A DNA stretch of 64,000 bases from Pontimonas salivibrio (GCF_002950575.1 NZ_CP026923.1:1116001-1180000), one strand, 5' to 3'; shown: positions 34,497 through 44,417, numbered from the stretch's first letter. Notes: generated from the letters alone by a model not told the origin. Translations and numbers: made by a program.

Positions 34497-35564
34497 CTAT
34501 TCTCCCGCGCCTGGAGATAAGTTCTCACCAGTGGCACCACCGGCTTGCTTGTCGCGGGCTGGCTTGTCGGAAACGTCGTCTTCACCGGCGCCGGGATAGT
34601 TCTCCTGGTCAATGCTTCGGGCATCATCGGCGGGGTTAGACCATTCTTGACCGAGACTGGCCAACTGATCGTCGCTGAAGGAGTCATCCACCAGGTTGAT
34701 ACTGAGCTCCCCTAGGGGCTCAAGCTGGTGAAAAGACAGTGCCCCTTGACGGTAGAGCTCCAAAATGGCCAGAAACCGCGCGACGACGACACCTCGCTCA
34801 CTGACACCGGCAATGAGTTCACGGAAACTTCGCTGCCCGCCACGCAGCACACCGAGCACGTGGATCGCCTGTTCGCGCACACTCACCAGTGGGGCGTGAA
34901 GGTGATCAGTGGCCACGCTGGGAAGGGTTTTGGGGGCAAAAGCCATTAAGGCGAGGGCGTGAAAATCCTCCACGCTTGTGGTCCAACGGAGGGTCCTGGT
35001 GTGGTCACGGTAGTGAGCCTCCAGAGGCACCACCCGAGGATTTCTGAGGGACTCTTCAGCGAGGCGGGTAGAGAACCACTGGGACACGTCCTTAAACGCG
35101 CGGTACTCCAACAGTCTCGCAAACAGTAAATCTCTGGCTTCTAAGACTTTGACGTCCTCCGCGTCGACATAGTCACCTTGGGGCAGTAGCCCCACAACTT
35201 TCATGTCCAGTAATGTCGCCGCGACAACAAGGAACTGGCTCGCCTGATCGAGGCCGTCCTCACCTTCGAGGGTGCTCACATAGTCAATAAATTCCGACGT
35301 CACTGCCGCCAGTGCCACATCGGTGATGAGCATTTCGCGTTTCCCAATCAACCGCAGCAGCAAGTCAAAAGGACCATCGAAATTACCCAGCGAGACGTGA
35401 AAGTCACTGTCGCCACCTGGCTGTGAAGGCTCAGCAGAAACAGCAGATGACGCAGCCTCCGCTGGACTCAACCCTGAATCGACCACTGCCGAATCAACCA
35501 CTGCTGAATCAGACACGGCCGAATCAGTCATGCTCGCCTCGCCGGTCACCTGGTGGGACGCCAC
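34497..35564 (-). CDS. scpA: Segregation and condensation protein A (kleisin)
   Basis: A kleisin of 355 residues (344 if the ATG at 35531 is used). Core: FHVSLGNFDGPFDLLLRLIGKREM, ITDVALAAVTSEFIDYV, LVVAATLLDMKVVGLLP and the C-terminal winged helix (VVARFLAILELYRQGALSFHQLEPLGEL). The N-terminal 55 residues are low-complexity with repeated SAV-V-DSAVVDS units, and the acidic C-terminal 50 residues look disordered. The GTG at 35564 shares bases with the parA stop. Confidence 0.93.
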   Translation of the reverse strand: MASHQVTGEASMTDSAVSDSAVVDSAVVDSGLSPAEAASSAVSAEPSQPGGDSDFHVSLGNFDGPFDLLLRLIGKREMLITDVALAAVTSEFIDYVSTLEGEDGLDQASQFLVVAATLLDMKVVGLLPQGDYVDAEDVKVLEARDLLFARLLEYRAFKDVSQWFSTRLAEESLRNPRVVPLEAHYRDHTRTLRWTTSVEDFHALALMAFAPKTLPSVATDHLHAPLVSVREQAIHVLGVLRGGQRSFRELIAGVSERGVVVARFLAILELYRQGALSFHQLEPLGELSINLVDDSFSDDQLASLGQEWSNPADDARSIDQENYPGAGEDDVSDKPARDKQAGGATGENLSPGAGE

Positions 35565-36427
35565 TACGCAATCGCACCTCGGGAAATCAGCTCTCTCGCA
35601 AGCTCACGGTAGGTGTGGGCGCTGGCATGCTGCGGGGCGAACTCAGTAATGGGTGTTCCCGCCACGGAGGCGTCGGGGAACTTCACCGTCCGACCAATCA
35701 CGGTGTCCAACACGGTGTCGCCAAACCCGTCCACGACGCGCTCGAGTACTTCCCTGGCGTGGAGTGTCCGGGCGTCATACATGGTCGCGACGATGCCATC
35801 GACTTGCAGGGCTGGGTTTAACCGCTCTTTGACTTTGTTGATTGTGTCAACGAGCAGTGCCACACCACGCAGGGCAAAAAACTCGCACTCCAAAGGGATC
35901 AGCACACCGTGGGCAGCAGTGAGAGCATTCACTGTCAACAAACCAAGGGAGGGTTGGCAGTCGATGAGGACGACGTCGTAATCGTCTAAGACGGGCCGTA
36001 ACAGCCCCGCGAGTATGTTTTCCCTGGCTACCTCACTGACCAGGTGCACTTCTGCCGCCGAGAGGTCAATATTGGCCGGAATGACATGAATTCCGGCTAT
36101 AGCGGAGGGTTGAATGGTCTGTCGGATATCTTTTTCGCGACCGATCATGGCGTCGTAAATGGTGGGAACATCGTGGCTTTGGATGCCCATTCCTGCAGAC
36201 AGCGCGCCCTGAGGGTCAAAGTCGACCAACAACACGGTTCGGCCGTACTCGGCCAAAGCGCCCGCCAAAGAAATGGTGGTGGTGGTCTTACCCACACCAC
36301 CTTTTTGGTTACACAGAGCGATGACCCGCGCTGGTCCGTGTGATTCCAGCGCTTCGGGGACCGGGAAATCCCGAACGGGGCGCCCCGTCGGGCCCGTTGT
36401 CGCCGATGTCTTACTCTCGCTCGCCAT
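35564..36427 (-). CDS. parA: ParA-family ATPase
   Basis: A 287-residue deviant-Walker ATPase: CNQKGGVGKTTTTISLAGALAE at about residue 39, LLVDFDPQGALSAGMG, and LIDCQPSLGLLTVNAL. Such Soj/ParA homologues lie before scpAB in many actinobacteria, apart from the origin-proximal parAB. No parB accompanies it. It probably helps chromosome segregation or positions a cargo; the exact role in this setting is not settled. Confidence 0.92.
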   Translation of the reverse strand: MASESKTSATTGPTGRPVRDFPVPEALESHGPARVIALCNQKGGVGKTTTTISLAGALAEYGRTVLLVDFDPQGALSAGMGIQSHDVPTIYDAMIGREKDIRQTIQPSAIAGIHVIPANIDLSAAEVHLVSEVARENILAGLLRPVLDDYDVVLIDCQPSLGLLTVNALTAAHGVLIPLECEFFALRGVALLVDTINKVKERLNPALQVDGIVATMYDARTLHAREVLERVVDGFGDTVLDTVIGRTVKFPDASVAGTPITEFAPQHASAHTYRELARELISRGAIA

Positions 36428-36447
36428 GGCCTCAGTCTACTCCCGGG

Positions 36448-37395
36448 CTACCCGGTCGCCCGGGGATGTGATGAGTAGTACACATCGCGAAGCGAATCAA
36501 TGGTGACCCTCGTATAAATCTGGGTGGTTTGCACCGACTGGTGACCCAAAAGCTCTTGAACCACCCGAATATCGGCCCCGCCAGCAATCAGATGTGTCGC
36601 GCAGGAGTGTCGAAGAGTGTGGGGCGAGAGTGGCTCTGTGATTCCGGCAGCTTCGGCTCGTGCCCGCAAAATCAACCACACGCTTTGTCGGGAGAGACCC
36701 GCGCCTCTCGCCCCCAAGAACAGGGCGGCGCTGGAGCGTCGGGCTTTTCTGGCGAGAAACGGCCTCGAACGCACAAGATACGCCTCGAGCGCCTCGCGTG
36801 CTTTGGAACCCAGCGGCACGATGCGCTCTTTATCGCCCTTACCAATCACCCGAATCACTTCGGGTGTGACCCCATCTATTCCCGTGACATCGTCGACTGC
36901 GAGGTTCACTACTTCACTCACTCGGGCGCCAGTGCCGTAGAGCACTTCAAGGACAGCCCGGTCTCGAAGAGAGAGGGCGTCATCTCCGCTCACACCTTCT
37001 AACAGTGTGGTGACCCGGTGAACACTCAGTGCTTTCGGGAGCCGCTCCGGCTGCTGCGGCCCTTTCACTTCTGCAGCCGGGTTGGATTGGGTGTGACCCA
37101 CTTCCATCAGGTAGCGGTGAAAACTGCGTATCGATGAGAGCCGTCGCTGCACACTCCGGGGAGAACCCGTGAGGCCACGGGCAAATTCCGCGACGTGTTC
37201 CCTGGAGATCAGCGACAACTCGGTAACCCCTTGGGCCTGCAAAAAATCGCCGTAAGACTCAAGGTCTTTGCGGTAGGCAATCAGCGTGTTCGCCGAGCGC
37301 CCACGCTCCAGTGAGAGGTAGCGAAGGAAGCGCTCCCCCTCAATCCCGACGGGACCAGGCGGTGGGGAGGGCTGGTTAGGACTGTTGGTGGACAT
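36448..37395 (-). CDS. xerD: Tyrosine recombinase XerD
   Basis: A 315-residue recombinase that resolves chromosome dimers at dif. N-terminal SAM-like DNA-binding domain (RFLRYLSLERGRSANTLIAYRKDLESYGDFL), catalytic domain with Arg in YGTGARVSEVVNLAVDD, Lys in GKGDKERIVPLG, SPHTLRHSCATHLIAGGADIR, GHQSVQTTQIY (nucleophile Tyr). The ATG at 37395 overlaps the Nudix gene by 20 bases; the reading frame extends upstream, but only through that gene. Core gene, not a phage integrase, judging by its conserved neighbours. Confidence 0.95.
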   Translation of the reverse strand: MSTNSPNQPSPPPGPVGIEGERFLRYLSLERGRSANTLIAYRKDLESYGDFLQAQGVTELSLISREHVAEFARGLTGSPRSVQRRLSSIRSFHRYLMEVGHTQSNPAAEVKGPQQPERLPKALSVHRVTTLLEGVSGDDALSLRDRAVLEVLYGTGARVSEVVNLAVDDVTGIDGVTPEVIRVIGKGDKERIVPLGSKAREALEAYLVRSRPFLARKARRSSAALFLGARGAGLSRQSVWLILRARAEAAGITEPLSPHTLRHSCATHLIAGGADIRVVQELLGHQSVQTTQIYTRVTIDSLRDVYYSSHPRATG

Positions 37396-37945
37396 GGGCT
37401 GCGAGCAGTCCCGTGACGGAGATTTGGTTTCTAATACGCCCAGCCATCGCTGCGTCGACAGCGTCAGACAGTGGCCAAAAGGCGACCTCCAGGTCGGCCT
37501 CTTCACCGGTCGCCACAAAGTCGTGGTCGACCTGACGCAGACCCGTGGCAAGAAAGATGTGAATGACTTCGTTGGAACCACCCGGTGTCACATTGAGCGT
37601 CACCAGGTGCACCATGTCGCTTGCGGCATACCCTGCCTCTTCAGCCAATTCCCGGCGGGCCGCCTCGGCGGGGTCTTCGCCGACTACATCGAGCAACCCT
37701 GCGGGTAGTTCCCAGTTGCGTGAGCGCACAGGGTGTCGATATTGACGCAACAGCAACACGTTGTTGTCCGGGTCGAGCGCGACCACCGCGCTGGCACCTG
37801 GATGGTCAACGTAGTCACGTCGAAGCACATCGCCGTTGTAGTCGAAGCGCTCTCGCACGACGTCCCAAATGGCACCATCAAAAACCCGTTCTGTGCTGAT
37901 CACAGTGGGGTGTTCTGGCGTGTCAGATAGGTCCCGCGTACTCAC
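37376..37945 (-). CDS. ADP-ribose pyrophosphatase-like Nudix hydrolase
   Basis: A 189-residue Nudix enzyme. The Nudix box begins [19 protein letters not shown] and runs on EEAGY, preceded by [21 protein letters not shown], the ADP-ribose pyrophosphatase signature. It recycles ADP-ribose to AMP and ribose 5-phosphate. Overlaps pyrG by 4 bases and xerD by 20; the pyrG-Nudix-xerD order is conserved in actinobacteria. Confidence 0.92.
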   Translation of the reverse strand: MSTRDLSDTPEHPTVISTERVFDGAIWDVVRERFDYNGDVLRRDYVDHPGASAVVALDPDNNVLLLRQYRHPVRSRNWELPAGLLDVVGEDPAEAARRELAEEAGYAASDMVHLVTLNVTPGGSNEVIHIFLATGLRQVDHDFVATGEEADLEVAFWPLSDAVDAAMAGRIRNQISVTGLLAAHVHQQS

Positions 37946-39642
37946 GCAGTGTCCTGTTTTGCTCCTACGGGAAACAGTGCAGACGCTTCGTGGCGTTCAA
38001 TCGCTGCGGCAATGAGGCCGCTAAAAAGCGGGTGTGCACGATTGGGTCGACTGCGAAGCTCAGGGTGTGCTTGGGTCGACACATAAAACGGGTGAACGGA
38101 GGCAGGAAGCTCGACAAATTCGACCAAACCGCCATCGGGTGATTGACCGGAGACGACCAGGCCAGCGTCGGTGAGTTGGGTGCGGTAGTTGTTGTTCACT
38201 TCAAAGCGATGACGGTGTCGCTCGTGGATCTCTGGAGCGCCATAAAGACCGGCGACGACAGACCCTTTGGTCAAACTGGCCGGATAGAGGCCCAAGCGCA
38301 TGGTGCCACCTAGGTCGCCGTGGCCGGAGACGATGTCCACCTGTTCGGCCATCGTGGCGACCACCGGGTGGGGGGTCTCTGGGTCAAATTCTGAGCTCGA
38401 TGCCTCCGCCAATCCGGCCACGTTCCTGGCATATTCAATGACCATGCACTGGAGGCCTAAACACAGGCCCAACGTGGGAATCTTGTTTTCGCGGGCGTAA
38501 CGCAGGGCGCCCACTTTGCCTTCAATTCCGCGGATGCCGAAACCTCCGGGAACAAGCACACCGTCAACATCGCCCAATTGTTTTGCGGCCTCTTCCTCGG
38601 TGGCACAGTCATCACTGGCGACCCACTTGAGGTGAACTTTGGTGTGCTGGGCAAAGCCGCCGGCACGAATGGCTTCGGCCACACTGAGGTAGGCATCGGG
38701 CAGGTCGATGTATTTTCCGACCACCGCGATTGTGACTTCGCGAGCGGGGTTGTGCACGGCATCGAGTAGCGCCGACCACCCGTCCCACACCATTTCCCCC
38801 GCGTTTAGCCCCAAGTGGTCGACGATGTAATCGTCGAGGTCTTGGCTGTGCAGCATGGAAGGGATGTCGTAAATACTGGCCACATCGATGGCATTAACCA
38901 CTGCCGCTTCATCGACGTCACACATCAAAGCAATTTTTCGCCGATTGGCGGCTTCGACGGGTCGGTCACTGCGCAGCACCAACGCGTCGGGTTGGATACC
39001 AATCGAGCGCAATTGCGCGACCGAGTGTTGCGTGGGTTTGGTCTTTTGTTCCCCGGAAGCCCCCATGAACGGAACTAAGGAGACGTGGACGAAGAAGACG
39101 TTGTCGCGTCCCAGTTCGTGTCGAATCTGCCTGGCGGCTTCAATGAACGGTTGGCTTTCGATATCACCGACGGTGCCACCGATTTCACTAATGATCACAT
39201 CCGGTTTAGGTGTTGCCGATGCCTGCTCACGCATCCGACGTTTAATTTCGTCTGTGATGTGGGGAATCACTTGGACGGTTTCCCCCAGGTATTCACCCCG
39301 TCGCTCACGGCCAATCACTTCGGAGTAAACCTGACCGGTAGTGACGTTTGCCGAGCGGGACAGGTTGATGTCGAGGAAACGCTCGTAGTGACCAATATCG
39401 AGATCTGTTTCCGCACCGTCATCGGTGACAAACACTTCGCCGTGCTGGAAGGGGTTCATCGTGCCCGGGTCAACGTTGAGGTAAGGGTCAAGCTTCTGCA
39501 TGACCACTTTGACGCCGCGACCGGAAAGAAGATTACCCAGCGATGCTGCGGTCAGACCTTTTCCTAGGGAGGAGACAACTCCACCGGTGACGAAAATGTG
39601 TTTCGTGACCGGGATTGAATCCGTCTGGATCTCATCCTCCAC
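37942..39642 (-). CDS. pyrG: CTP synthase
   Basis: A 566-residue enzyme aminating UTP to CTP with glutamine. N-terminal synthase domain: [55 protein letters not shown]-terminal glutamine amidotransferase domain: [14 protein letters not shown] and the nucleophile Cys in [12 protein letters not shown]; end [18 protein letters not shown] start at 39642 with TAGTCT 8 bases before it, so it probably has its own promoter within the recN end, besides read-through. Confidence 0.97.
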   Translation of the reverse strand: MEDEIQTDSIPVTKHIFVTGGVVSSLGKGLTAASLGNLLSGRGVKVVMQKLDPYLNVDPGTMNPFQHGEVFVTDDGAETDLDIGHYERFLDINLSRSANVTTGQVYSEVIGRERRGEYLGETVQVIPHITDEIKRRMREQASATPKPDVIISEIGGTVGDIESQPFIEAARQIRHELGRDNVFFVHVSLVPFMGASGEQKTKPTQHSVAQLRSIGIQPDALVLRSDRPVEAANRRKIALMCDVDEAAVVNAIDVASIYDIPSMLHSQDLDDYIVDHLGLNAGEMVWDGWSALLDAVHNPAREVTIAVVGKYIDLPDAYLSVAEAIRAGGFAQHTKVHLKWVASDDCATEEEAAKQLGDVDGVLVPGGFGIRGIEGKVGALRYARENKIPTLGLCLGLQCMVIEYARNVAGLAEASSSEFDPETPHPVVATMAEQVDIVSGHGDLGGTMRLGLYPASLTKGSVVAGLYGAPEIHERHRHRFEVNNNYRTQLTDAGLVVSGQSPDGGLVEFVELPASVHPFYVSTQAHPELRSRPNRAHPLFSGLIAAAIERHEASALFPVGAKQDTA

Positions 39643-39650
39643 GGGTCAAA

Positions 39651-39656
39651 AGACTA
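39651..39656 (-). promoter_or_regulatory. Probable internal leaderless promoter of pyrG
   Basis: Minus-strand TAGTCT lies 8 bases before the GTG at 39642, in the 22-base gap after recN. Confidence 0.45.
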
Positions 39657-39664
39657 ACCGGTTT

Positions 39665-41371
39665 TTAGCGACCACTGCTGCGACTCACCGATTGACGTTG
39701 GAGCATTTCTCTCGCGTGGGCTTTTGCACTGTCGGAATCCTGATCGCCGCCCAACATTCGAGCGAGCTCAGCAACGCGGTCCTCGGCTTCTAACACTCGC
39801 ACGCTCGACTCGGTCACTTCCCCCGATCGGTCTTTAAACACGCTGAGGTGGGTATCGGCGTAGGAGGCCACTTGGGCAAGGTGTGTGACACAAATCACTT
39901 GAGCAGATTGGGCCAGTCGAGCCAAACGTTTTCCAATTTCCAATGCTGTGGCTCCACCCACACCAGCGTCGACTTCGTCGAAAATAAAAGTCGGGACAGG
40001 GTCTGCTTCGGCGAGGACAACCTCCAGAGACAACATCACTCGGGAGAGTTCACCGCCAGAAGCCGATTTTGCCAGCGGGCGTGGCGGGGCGCCGGGGTGT
40101 GGCGCCAATAGAAAACTCACTTGGTCGGCTCCGGAAACGGTCGCCTCTTTGGGTGAGACATCAATCACGAGGTGTGCGTCTGGCATGGCGAGTGTCTGCA
40201 ACTCAGCGCTTACCCGCTCCCCTAGGGTGTGCGCGGCGACCATTCGCCGCTCAGTAATTTCTGCGGCCAGGCGGGAGAGCGTTTCTTGATCGTGGCGGAT
40301 CTGTTCCTCGAGCTGTCCTCGCCGATCGCCGGAAAGGTCAATTTCCAAGAGGGTGTCACTAGCTGATTTTTCGAACACCAACACGTCGTCCAATGTGGGA
40401 CCGTAGTCACGCATCAAACCGCCAAGGTCTGCACGCCTGGACATCACTGATTCCAAATCGAGGCTCTCGCCCTCGGTAATCGCGCTCAAGTAAGACGACA
40501 GGGCTTGTGAAGCTTCGTCAATCTGAAAGAGACCATCGCGCAGAGTCTGAAGAGGCCCCGCTAGTTCGGCATCGTGTTCCACTACTCGCTCTAAGGAGCG
40601 AATGGCGTGGTCGATAAGACTGCGAGCATCTGAGGATTCTGGACCGACGGCTTCACTGGAGAGCGCCTCTTTCGCCACAGCTGCGGCGTTTCGGAGGTCT
40701 TCGATGGACTCTAATTTGTCCGACAGCGCTTTCAATGAGACATCTTCACCCTGTTCGGGTCGCACCCCTTCGATACGCTCCAGAGCTTGGCGCAACCGAT
40801 CCTGGTCGGCCTTTTGGGCCGCATAGCGTTCATCGATTTGTTCGAGTTCCAGCAGTCGTTCCTGATGTGCCCTAAAAAGTTCTTGGTAGTCGTGGAGGAC
40901 ACTGGCGAGGCGTTCACCGGCGTAACGATCGAGCGCATCTCGCTGGGCCGATTCCGACTTCAGTCGAATTTGGTCGCTTTGCCCGTGGACGACAACGAGG
41001 TGTTGGGCAAGTTCTTGAAGGACCGAGACGGGGGCAGAGCGCCCGCCCACCACTGCTTTGGAGCGGCCCTCCGCCGACACTTGACGGGAGAGCACCAATT
41101 CACCCTCCTCAATGACACCGCCTAATTCTTCGACGCGTTCCGCTACTGGTGTGATGGAGCCGGCAAGAAAATGCCCTTCAACCCAACTGTGTTCACTTCC
41201 CTGTCGAACGCGTGCCGTGTCGGCCCGCTCGCCTAGGAGTAATCCCAACGCGGTGACGACCATTGTTTTTCCTGCACCTGTCTCGCCGGTCAGCACGGTA
41301 AAGCCAGGGCCAAGTGGCAAACTCGCGTGGGAAATGACACCCAAGTCGTTGATCTGAATCTGCTCAATCAT
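39665..41371 (-). CDS. recN: DNA repair protein RecN
   Basis: A 568-residue SMC-like ATPase for double-strand-break repair. Walker A GETGAGKTMVVTALGLLLGERAD at residue 32 region, long central coiled coil (about 150-370, e.g. ERLLELEQIDERYAAQKAD), signature KSASGGELSRVMLSLEV, and Walker B TFIFDEVDAGVGG with VICVTHLAQVASYAD. ATG at 41371 overlaps the nadK stop (ATGA), which excludes a 9-codon longer start. Confidence 0.96.
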   Translation of the reverse strand: MIEQIQINDLGVISHASLPLGPGFTVLTGETGAGKTMVVTALGLLLGERADTARVRQGSEHSWVEGHFLAGSITPVAERVEELGGVIEEGELVLSRQVSAEGRSKAVVGGRSAPVSVLQELAQHLVVVHGQSDQIRLKSESAQRDALDRYAGERLASVLHDYQELFRAHQERLLELEQIDERYAAQKADQDRLRQALERIEGVRPEQGEDVSLKALSDKLESIEDLRNAAAVAKEALSSEAVGPESSDARSLIDHAIRSLERVVEHDAELAGPLQTLRDGLFQIDEASQALSSYLSAITEGESLDLESVMSRRADLGGLMRDYGPTLDDVLVFEKSASDTLLEIDLSGDRRGQLEEQIRHDQETLSRLAAEITERRMVAAHTLGERVSAELQTLAMPDAHLVIDVSPKEATVSGADQVSFLLAPHPGAPPRPLAKSASGGELSRVMLSLEVVLAEADPVPTFIFDEVDAGVGGATALEIGKRLARLAQSAQVICVTHLAQVASYADTHLSVFKDRSGEVTESSVRVLEAEDRVAELARMLGGDQDSDSAKAHAREMLQRQSVSRSSGR

Positions 41372-42273
41372 GAGCCGGCTTCCCCCGGACCGCGCCAACC
41401 CGTCACGGGAAGGGAAAACTTTCGCACCAGCCGGTCACTAAATGGGCCGGGGTGAAGTCTGGCGAGCCGGACCGGCTCGCTGCTCTTGGTGGCACTCACA
41501 CGAGATCCCGGTGGCACATCGACGCCGCGTCGACCGTCGCACCACAACACAGCGGCTTGCGTGTTTCGAGGAAGTATTTCCACGGCGAGGGTTGAACCTG
41601 GGTCGACAACGAGAGGCCTGGAAAACAGTGCGTGAGCGGATAGCGGTGTCATGACCATCGCCTGGACCTGTGGCCAGACGATGGGTCCACCTGCAGAAAA
41701 TGAGTAAGCGGTCGACCCGGTGGGCGTGGAGAGAACAACACCGTCACAGCCGAAGCTCGACACGGGTCTACCATCAACTTCTAGGGCCAATTCGACCATT
41801 CGAGAGCGGTCTGCTTTCTCCACGGTCGCTTCGTTGAGCGCGAAGGTGCGAAACACCTCCTGGCTGTCGGTTTCGACGACAACCTCAAGGGTTAACCTCT
41901 CGTCGACCTGGTAATTCTTGGCGAGGGCTTGGTCGACGGTGAACTGCAAATCTTCTTTTTCACTTTCGGCAAGAAATCCCACGTGTCCGAGGTTGACCCC
42001 CAGGAGTGGAGCGCCGCTTCCTCGCAGGAGTTCCGCTGCCATCAAGATTGTGCCGTCACCACCGAGGACGATCCCCAGCTCGATGTCTGTTGCCGCAACG
42101 CCCTGTGTGAGAATTTCTGGTTGGATGTCGAGCCCTCGAGTCATCGGCTCAGCCTGATCGGGGGCCACTACCGGTGTCACTCCCGCTGCGAGCAGGGTCC
42201 GCAACACCGTATGAGCAGCCTCGAGTGCGTCGTCGCGGCCCACGTGGGAGACAACGAGCATCTTTCTGGTCAC
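41368..42273 (-). CDS. nadK: NAD kinase
   Basis: A 301-residue kinase making NADP from NAD. GGDGTILMAAELLRGSGAPLLGVNLGHVGFL contains the GGDG motif; the second domain has SSFGCDGVVLSTPTGSTAYSFSAGGP with the conserved NAD-binding Asp and Thr residues. A GTG at 42273 follows AGGGGA at 5 bases, better than the ATG 12 bases later. It lies 10 bases after tlyA; the tlyA-nadK-recN order is conserved. Confidence 0.96.
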   Translation of the reverse strand: MTRKMLVVSHVGRDDALEAAHTVLRTLLAAGVTPVVAPDQAEPMTRGLDIQPEILTQGVAATDIELGIVLGGDGTILMAAELLRGSGAPLLGVNLGHVGFLAESEKEDLQFTVDQALAKNYQVDERLTLEVVVETDSQEVFRTFALNEATVEKADRSRMVELALEVDGRPVSSFGCDGVVLSTPTGSTAYSFSAGGPIVWPQVQAMVMTPLSAHALFSRPLVVDPGSTLAVEILPRNTQAAVLWCDGRRGVDVPPGSRVSATKSSEPVRLARLHPGPFSDRLVRKFSLPVTGWRGPGEAGS

Positions 42274-42283
42274 AGTATTCCCC

Positions 42284-43099
42284 TCATTGGGCTGGAATCG
42301 CCTTGTCCCATTCTGCTGGATACACACTGGATGTTGCACTGGCGTAGACCAGATATTCCACATTGCCCTTTTCGCCGGTCAGTGGCGAAACCATGATGTC
42401 GCGTGGTGTCACGCCATGTTCTTCCAGACACTCCATCACCGTATGGACCGCTTTATCCCGTCTGGCGACATCTTTCACTACGCCTTGGTCAATCCCGCTC
42501 TTACCCACTTCAAACTGTGGTTTTAGTAACAACACAAAGTGGCTGTGGACACCAAAAGTCTCCACCAATGCGGGAATGATCTTTGTCAAGGAGATGAAAC
42601 TCACGTCGGCGACCACCACACTGACCGGTGTCGGCAGAGACTGATTCGCCCACCAAGACGAGGAAATCCGCGCAGCGTGCACACCCTCACGGTTAATTAC
42701 CCGGGTATCAGCAACGAGGGAAGGATCAAGCTGACCGTGTCCCACATCGAGGGCGACCACACTACGCGCGCCTGATTCGAGTAACACCTGAGTAAACCCA
42801 CCAGTGGACGCACCCACATCAACACACACCGCGCCACGGATAGGAGGTGACCACCGCGTGAGCGCAGCCCGAAGTTTTGTCGCGCCCCTACCCACATCAG
42901 CCACTTCAGAAACGCCGGAGTGGGGATCGGCGTTGGCGACAAGGTCAATTACCGCGTCATCAGCCACCACCATCGACGGCTTCGTGGCGGGTGAATTAGC
43001 CACAGTGACCAGTCCCCCGGCGATCAGACGCTGAGCTTTGGTCCTTGTTGATGCGAGGCCTCGCTGAACGAGAGCGACATCAAGACGAGTGGCGTTCAC
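42284..43099 (-). CDS. tlyA: TlyA-family rRNA methyltransferase / hemolysin-like protein
   Basis: A 271-residue protein with an S4 RNA-binding domain (residues 1-62: RLDVALVQRGLASTRTKAQRLIAGG) and an FtsJ/RrmJ-type methyltransferase domain (CVDVGASTGGFTQVLLESGA, VALDVGHGQL, VVADVSFISLTKIIPAL, LLLKPQFEVGK). Mycobacterial TlyA 2'-O-methylates 16S and 23S rRNA and affects capreomycin sensitivity. GTG start overlaps the small upstream gene by 4 bases. Confidence 0.95.
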   Translation of the reverse strand: MNATRLDVALVQRGLASTRTKAQRLIAGGLVTVANSPATKPSMVVADDAVIDLVANADPHSGVSEVADVGRGATKLRAALTRWSPPIRGAVCVDVGASTGGFTQVLLESGARSVVALDVGHGQLDPSLVADTRVINREGVHAARISSSWWANQSLPTPVSVVVADVSFISLTKIIPALVETFGVHSHFVLLLKPQFEVGKSGIDQGVVKDVARRDKAVHTVMECLEEHGVTPRDIMVSPLTGEKGNVEYLVYASATSSVYPAEWDKAIPAQ

Positions 43100-43314
43100 T
43101 CGGAATGCGCAGTGTCCTCAGCGCCAGAACGCTCGCCATCAGAGGGTGTCGCTGCCACGGTGACGTTGGCCGAACCGAGACGCTCCCGCAAGGCTTCTTC
43201 CGCTGCGGCGAGGCCTTGCAAGCGCTGTTCGAGGGGCAAATCCATCAGCGCCTCAACCTGGGCAACAAACTCCTCATCGGAGGTGTCAGAAAATCCGTGC
43301 ACTGGTTCGACCAT
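43096..43314 (-). CDS. Small acidic conserved protein upstream of tlyA
   Basis: A 72-residue hydrophilic protein, rich in Glu and Ala, starting MVEPVHGFSDTSDEEFVAQV and predicted to be mainly helical (VEALMDLPLEQRLQGLAAAEEALRERL), with a disordered C-terminus. Short frames in this position are common in actinobacteria, between the HAD phosphatase and tlyA; no function is known. Overlap by four bases with tlyA (GTGA) supports expression. Confidence 0.75.
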   Translation of the reverse strand: MVEPVHGFSDTSDEEFVAQVEALMDLPLEQRLQGLAAAEEALRERLGSANVTVAATPSDGERSGAEDTAHSE

Positions 43315-43388
43315 GGTTCACCACATTACGCGAGGGCCGGATGGATGTGGGGACGGTTCGCTCGCGTGTGAAGAACACCCCAACGGAA

Positions 43389-44417
43389 CTATCCCTTGTC
43401 GCTGTACAACGCAGGGTCAACATCGAGTCCAAAGATTTTCAAACCGGAATCATAAATACACGCTGCCCCGGCCCGAAGAAGATCAATCTTCTCCCCCGCA
43501 CGCGCCACCCGAACCACGTGGCCTTTTCTGCGCACGACCGCTTTCCCCACCTCGACAGTGTGCACATCGTCCCGGTCCACACTTCTAATAATCTCGGGAT
43601 ACGGCAGATGAAGCTGACGTAAGTCCTGAAGGATATAATCGGGTCGCTGGTCTTCCCCTGCCGCAAGAATCTGTTTGGCCTGATCGATTCCCGTCAGCAC
43701 AACAGCGGACGATATTCCAGCCGCCCTCGCCCCTTTAATGTCGGTATCTAAGCGATCACCGACCATTAGCGGCGTCGATACGGCCATGCGGCGAGCGGCA
43801 ACATCGAACATTGCCCTCTCGGGCTTACCCGCAAACGTCGCGAGTCGGCCCACGGCCAAGTGCACCGCGGAAACCAACGCACCGTTTCCCGGTGCCACAC
43901 CGCGCTGCACCGGAATGGTCCAGTCCGTGTTGGTTGCCACCCACACCACAGAAGGGTCGCGTTGGATCGCAAAAGACCCTTCAGCAAGCTGTGGCCAACC
44001 CACCTCGGGCGAGAAACCCTGTACGACAGCAACAGGTTCATCATCAGCGGACGTCGTGATCGAGAAACCTGCTTCCGCGATTTCTCGGAGGAGGCCTTCA
44101 CCTCCGACGACGAGCACAGTGGACGCCGCGGGAATCATCGTTTTCAGTAGCGCAACAGCAGCTTGCGGTGACGTCACCACGTGTTCGGGGACTAGCTCCA
44201 GCCCGTATCCGCGTAATTGGTCAGCCACCTGCTCGGGCGTTCTGGAAGCATTATTGGTCAAATAGGCCACTGGCAAAGCCGTCTGGTTGATGGACTCCAC
44301 TGCATAATCGATTGGGTCAGGACCCCGATAAATCACACCATCGAGGTCCAGAAACAGAGCGTCTTTACCCGCAAGCGGGGTGTCAGTTTTGCCAGAGCGA
44401 CCCGTGAACCCCATCAT
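43389..44417 (-). CDS. HAD-superfamily IIA phosphatase (NagD-like)
   Basis: A 342-residue phosphatase: LFLDLDGVIYRGPDPID (motif I with two catalytic Asp), YLTNNASRTPEQVADQL (motif II), cap region, and LMVGDRLDTDIKGARAAGISSAVVLTG (motif IV). The C-terminal 80 residues are an added domain, probably for substrate or regulation. Removes phosphate from small molecules, such as nucleotides or phosphoglycolate; exact substrate unknown. The ATG at 44417 overlaps the TPR gene stop. Confidence 0.92.
   Translation of the reverse strand: MMGFTGRSGKTDTPLAGKDALFLDLDGVIYRGPDPIDYAVESINQTALPVAYLTNNASRTPEQVADQLRGYGLELVPEHVVTSPQAAVALLKTMIPAASTVLVVGGEGLLREIAEAGFSITTSADDEPVAVVQGFSPEVGWPQLAEGSFAIQRDPSVVWVATNTDWTIPVQRGVAPGNGALVSAVHLAVGRLATFAGKPERAMFDVAARRMAVSTPLMVGDRLDTDIKGARAAGISSAVVLTGIDQAKQILAAGEDQRPDYILQDLRQLHLPYPEIIRSVDRDDVHTVEVGKAVVRRKGHVVRVARAGEKIDLLRAGAACIYDSGLKIFGLDVDPALYSDKG

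Noticed and set aside
35461-35530. Short imperfect repeats in the 5' part of scpA, considered as a possible CRISPR-like or minisatellite array
   Set aside because: They are in-frame 15-18-base units coding a disordered Ser/Ala/Val/Asp tail; no spacers or cas genes.
36448-37395. XerD-type recombinase as a phage or island integrase
   Set aside because: Its length, motifs and place between the ADP-ribose Nudix and parA genes match the chromosomal dimer-resolution enzyme of actinobacteria.
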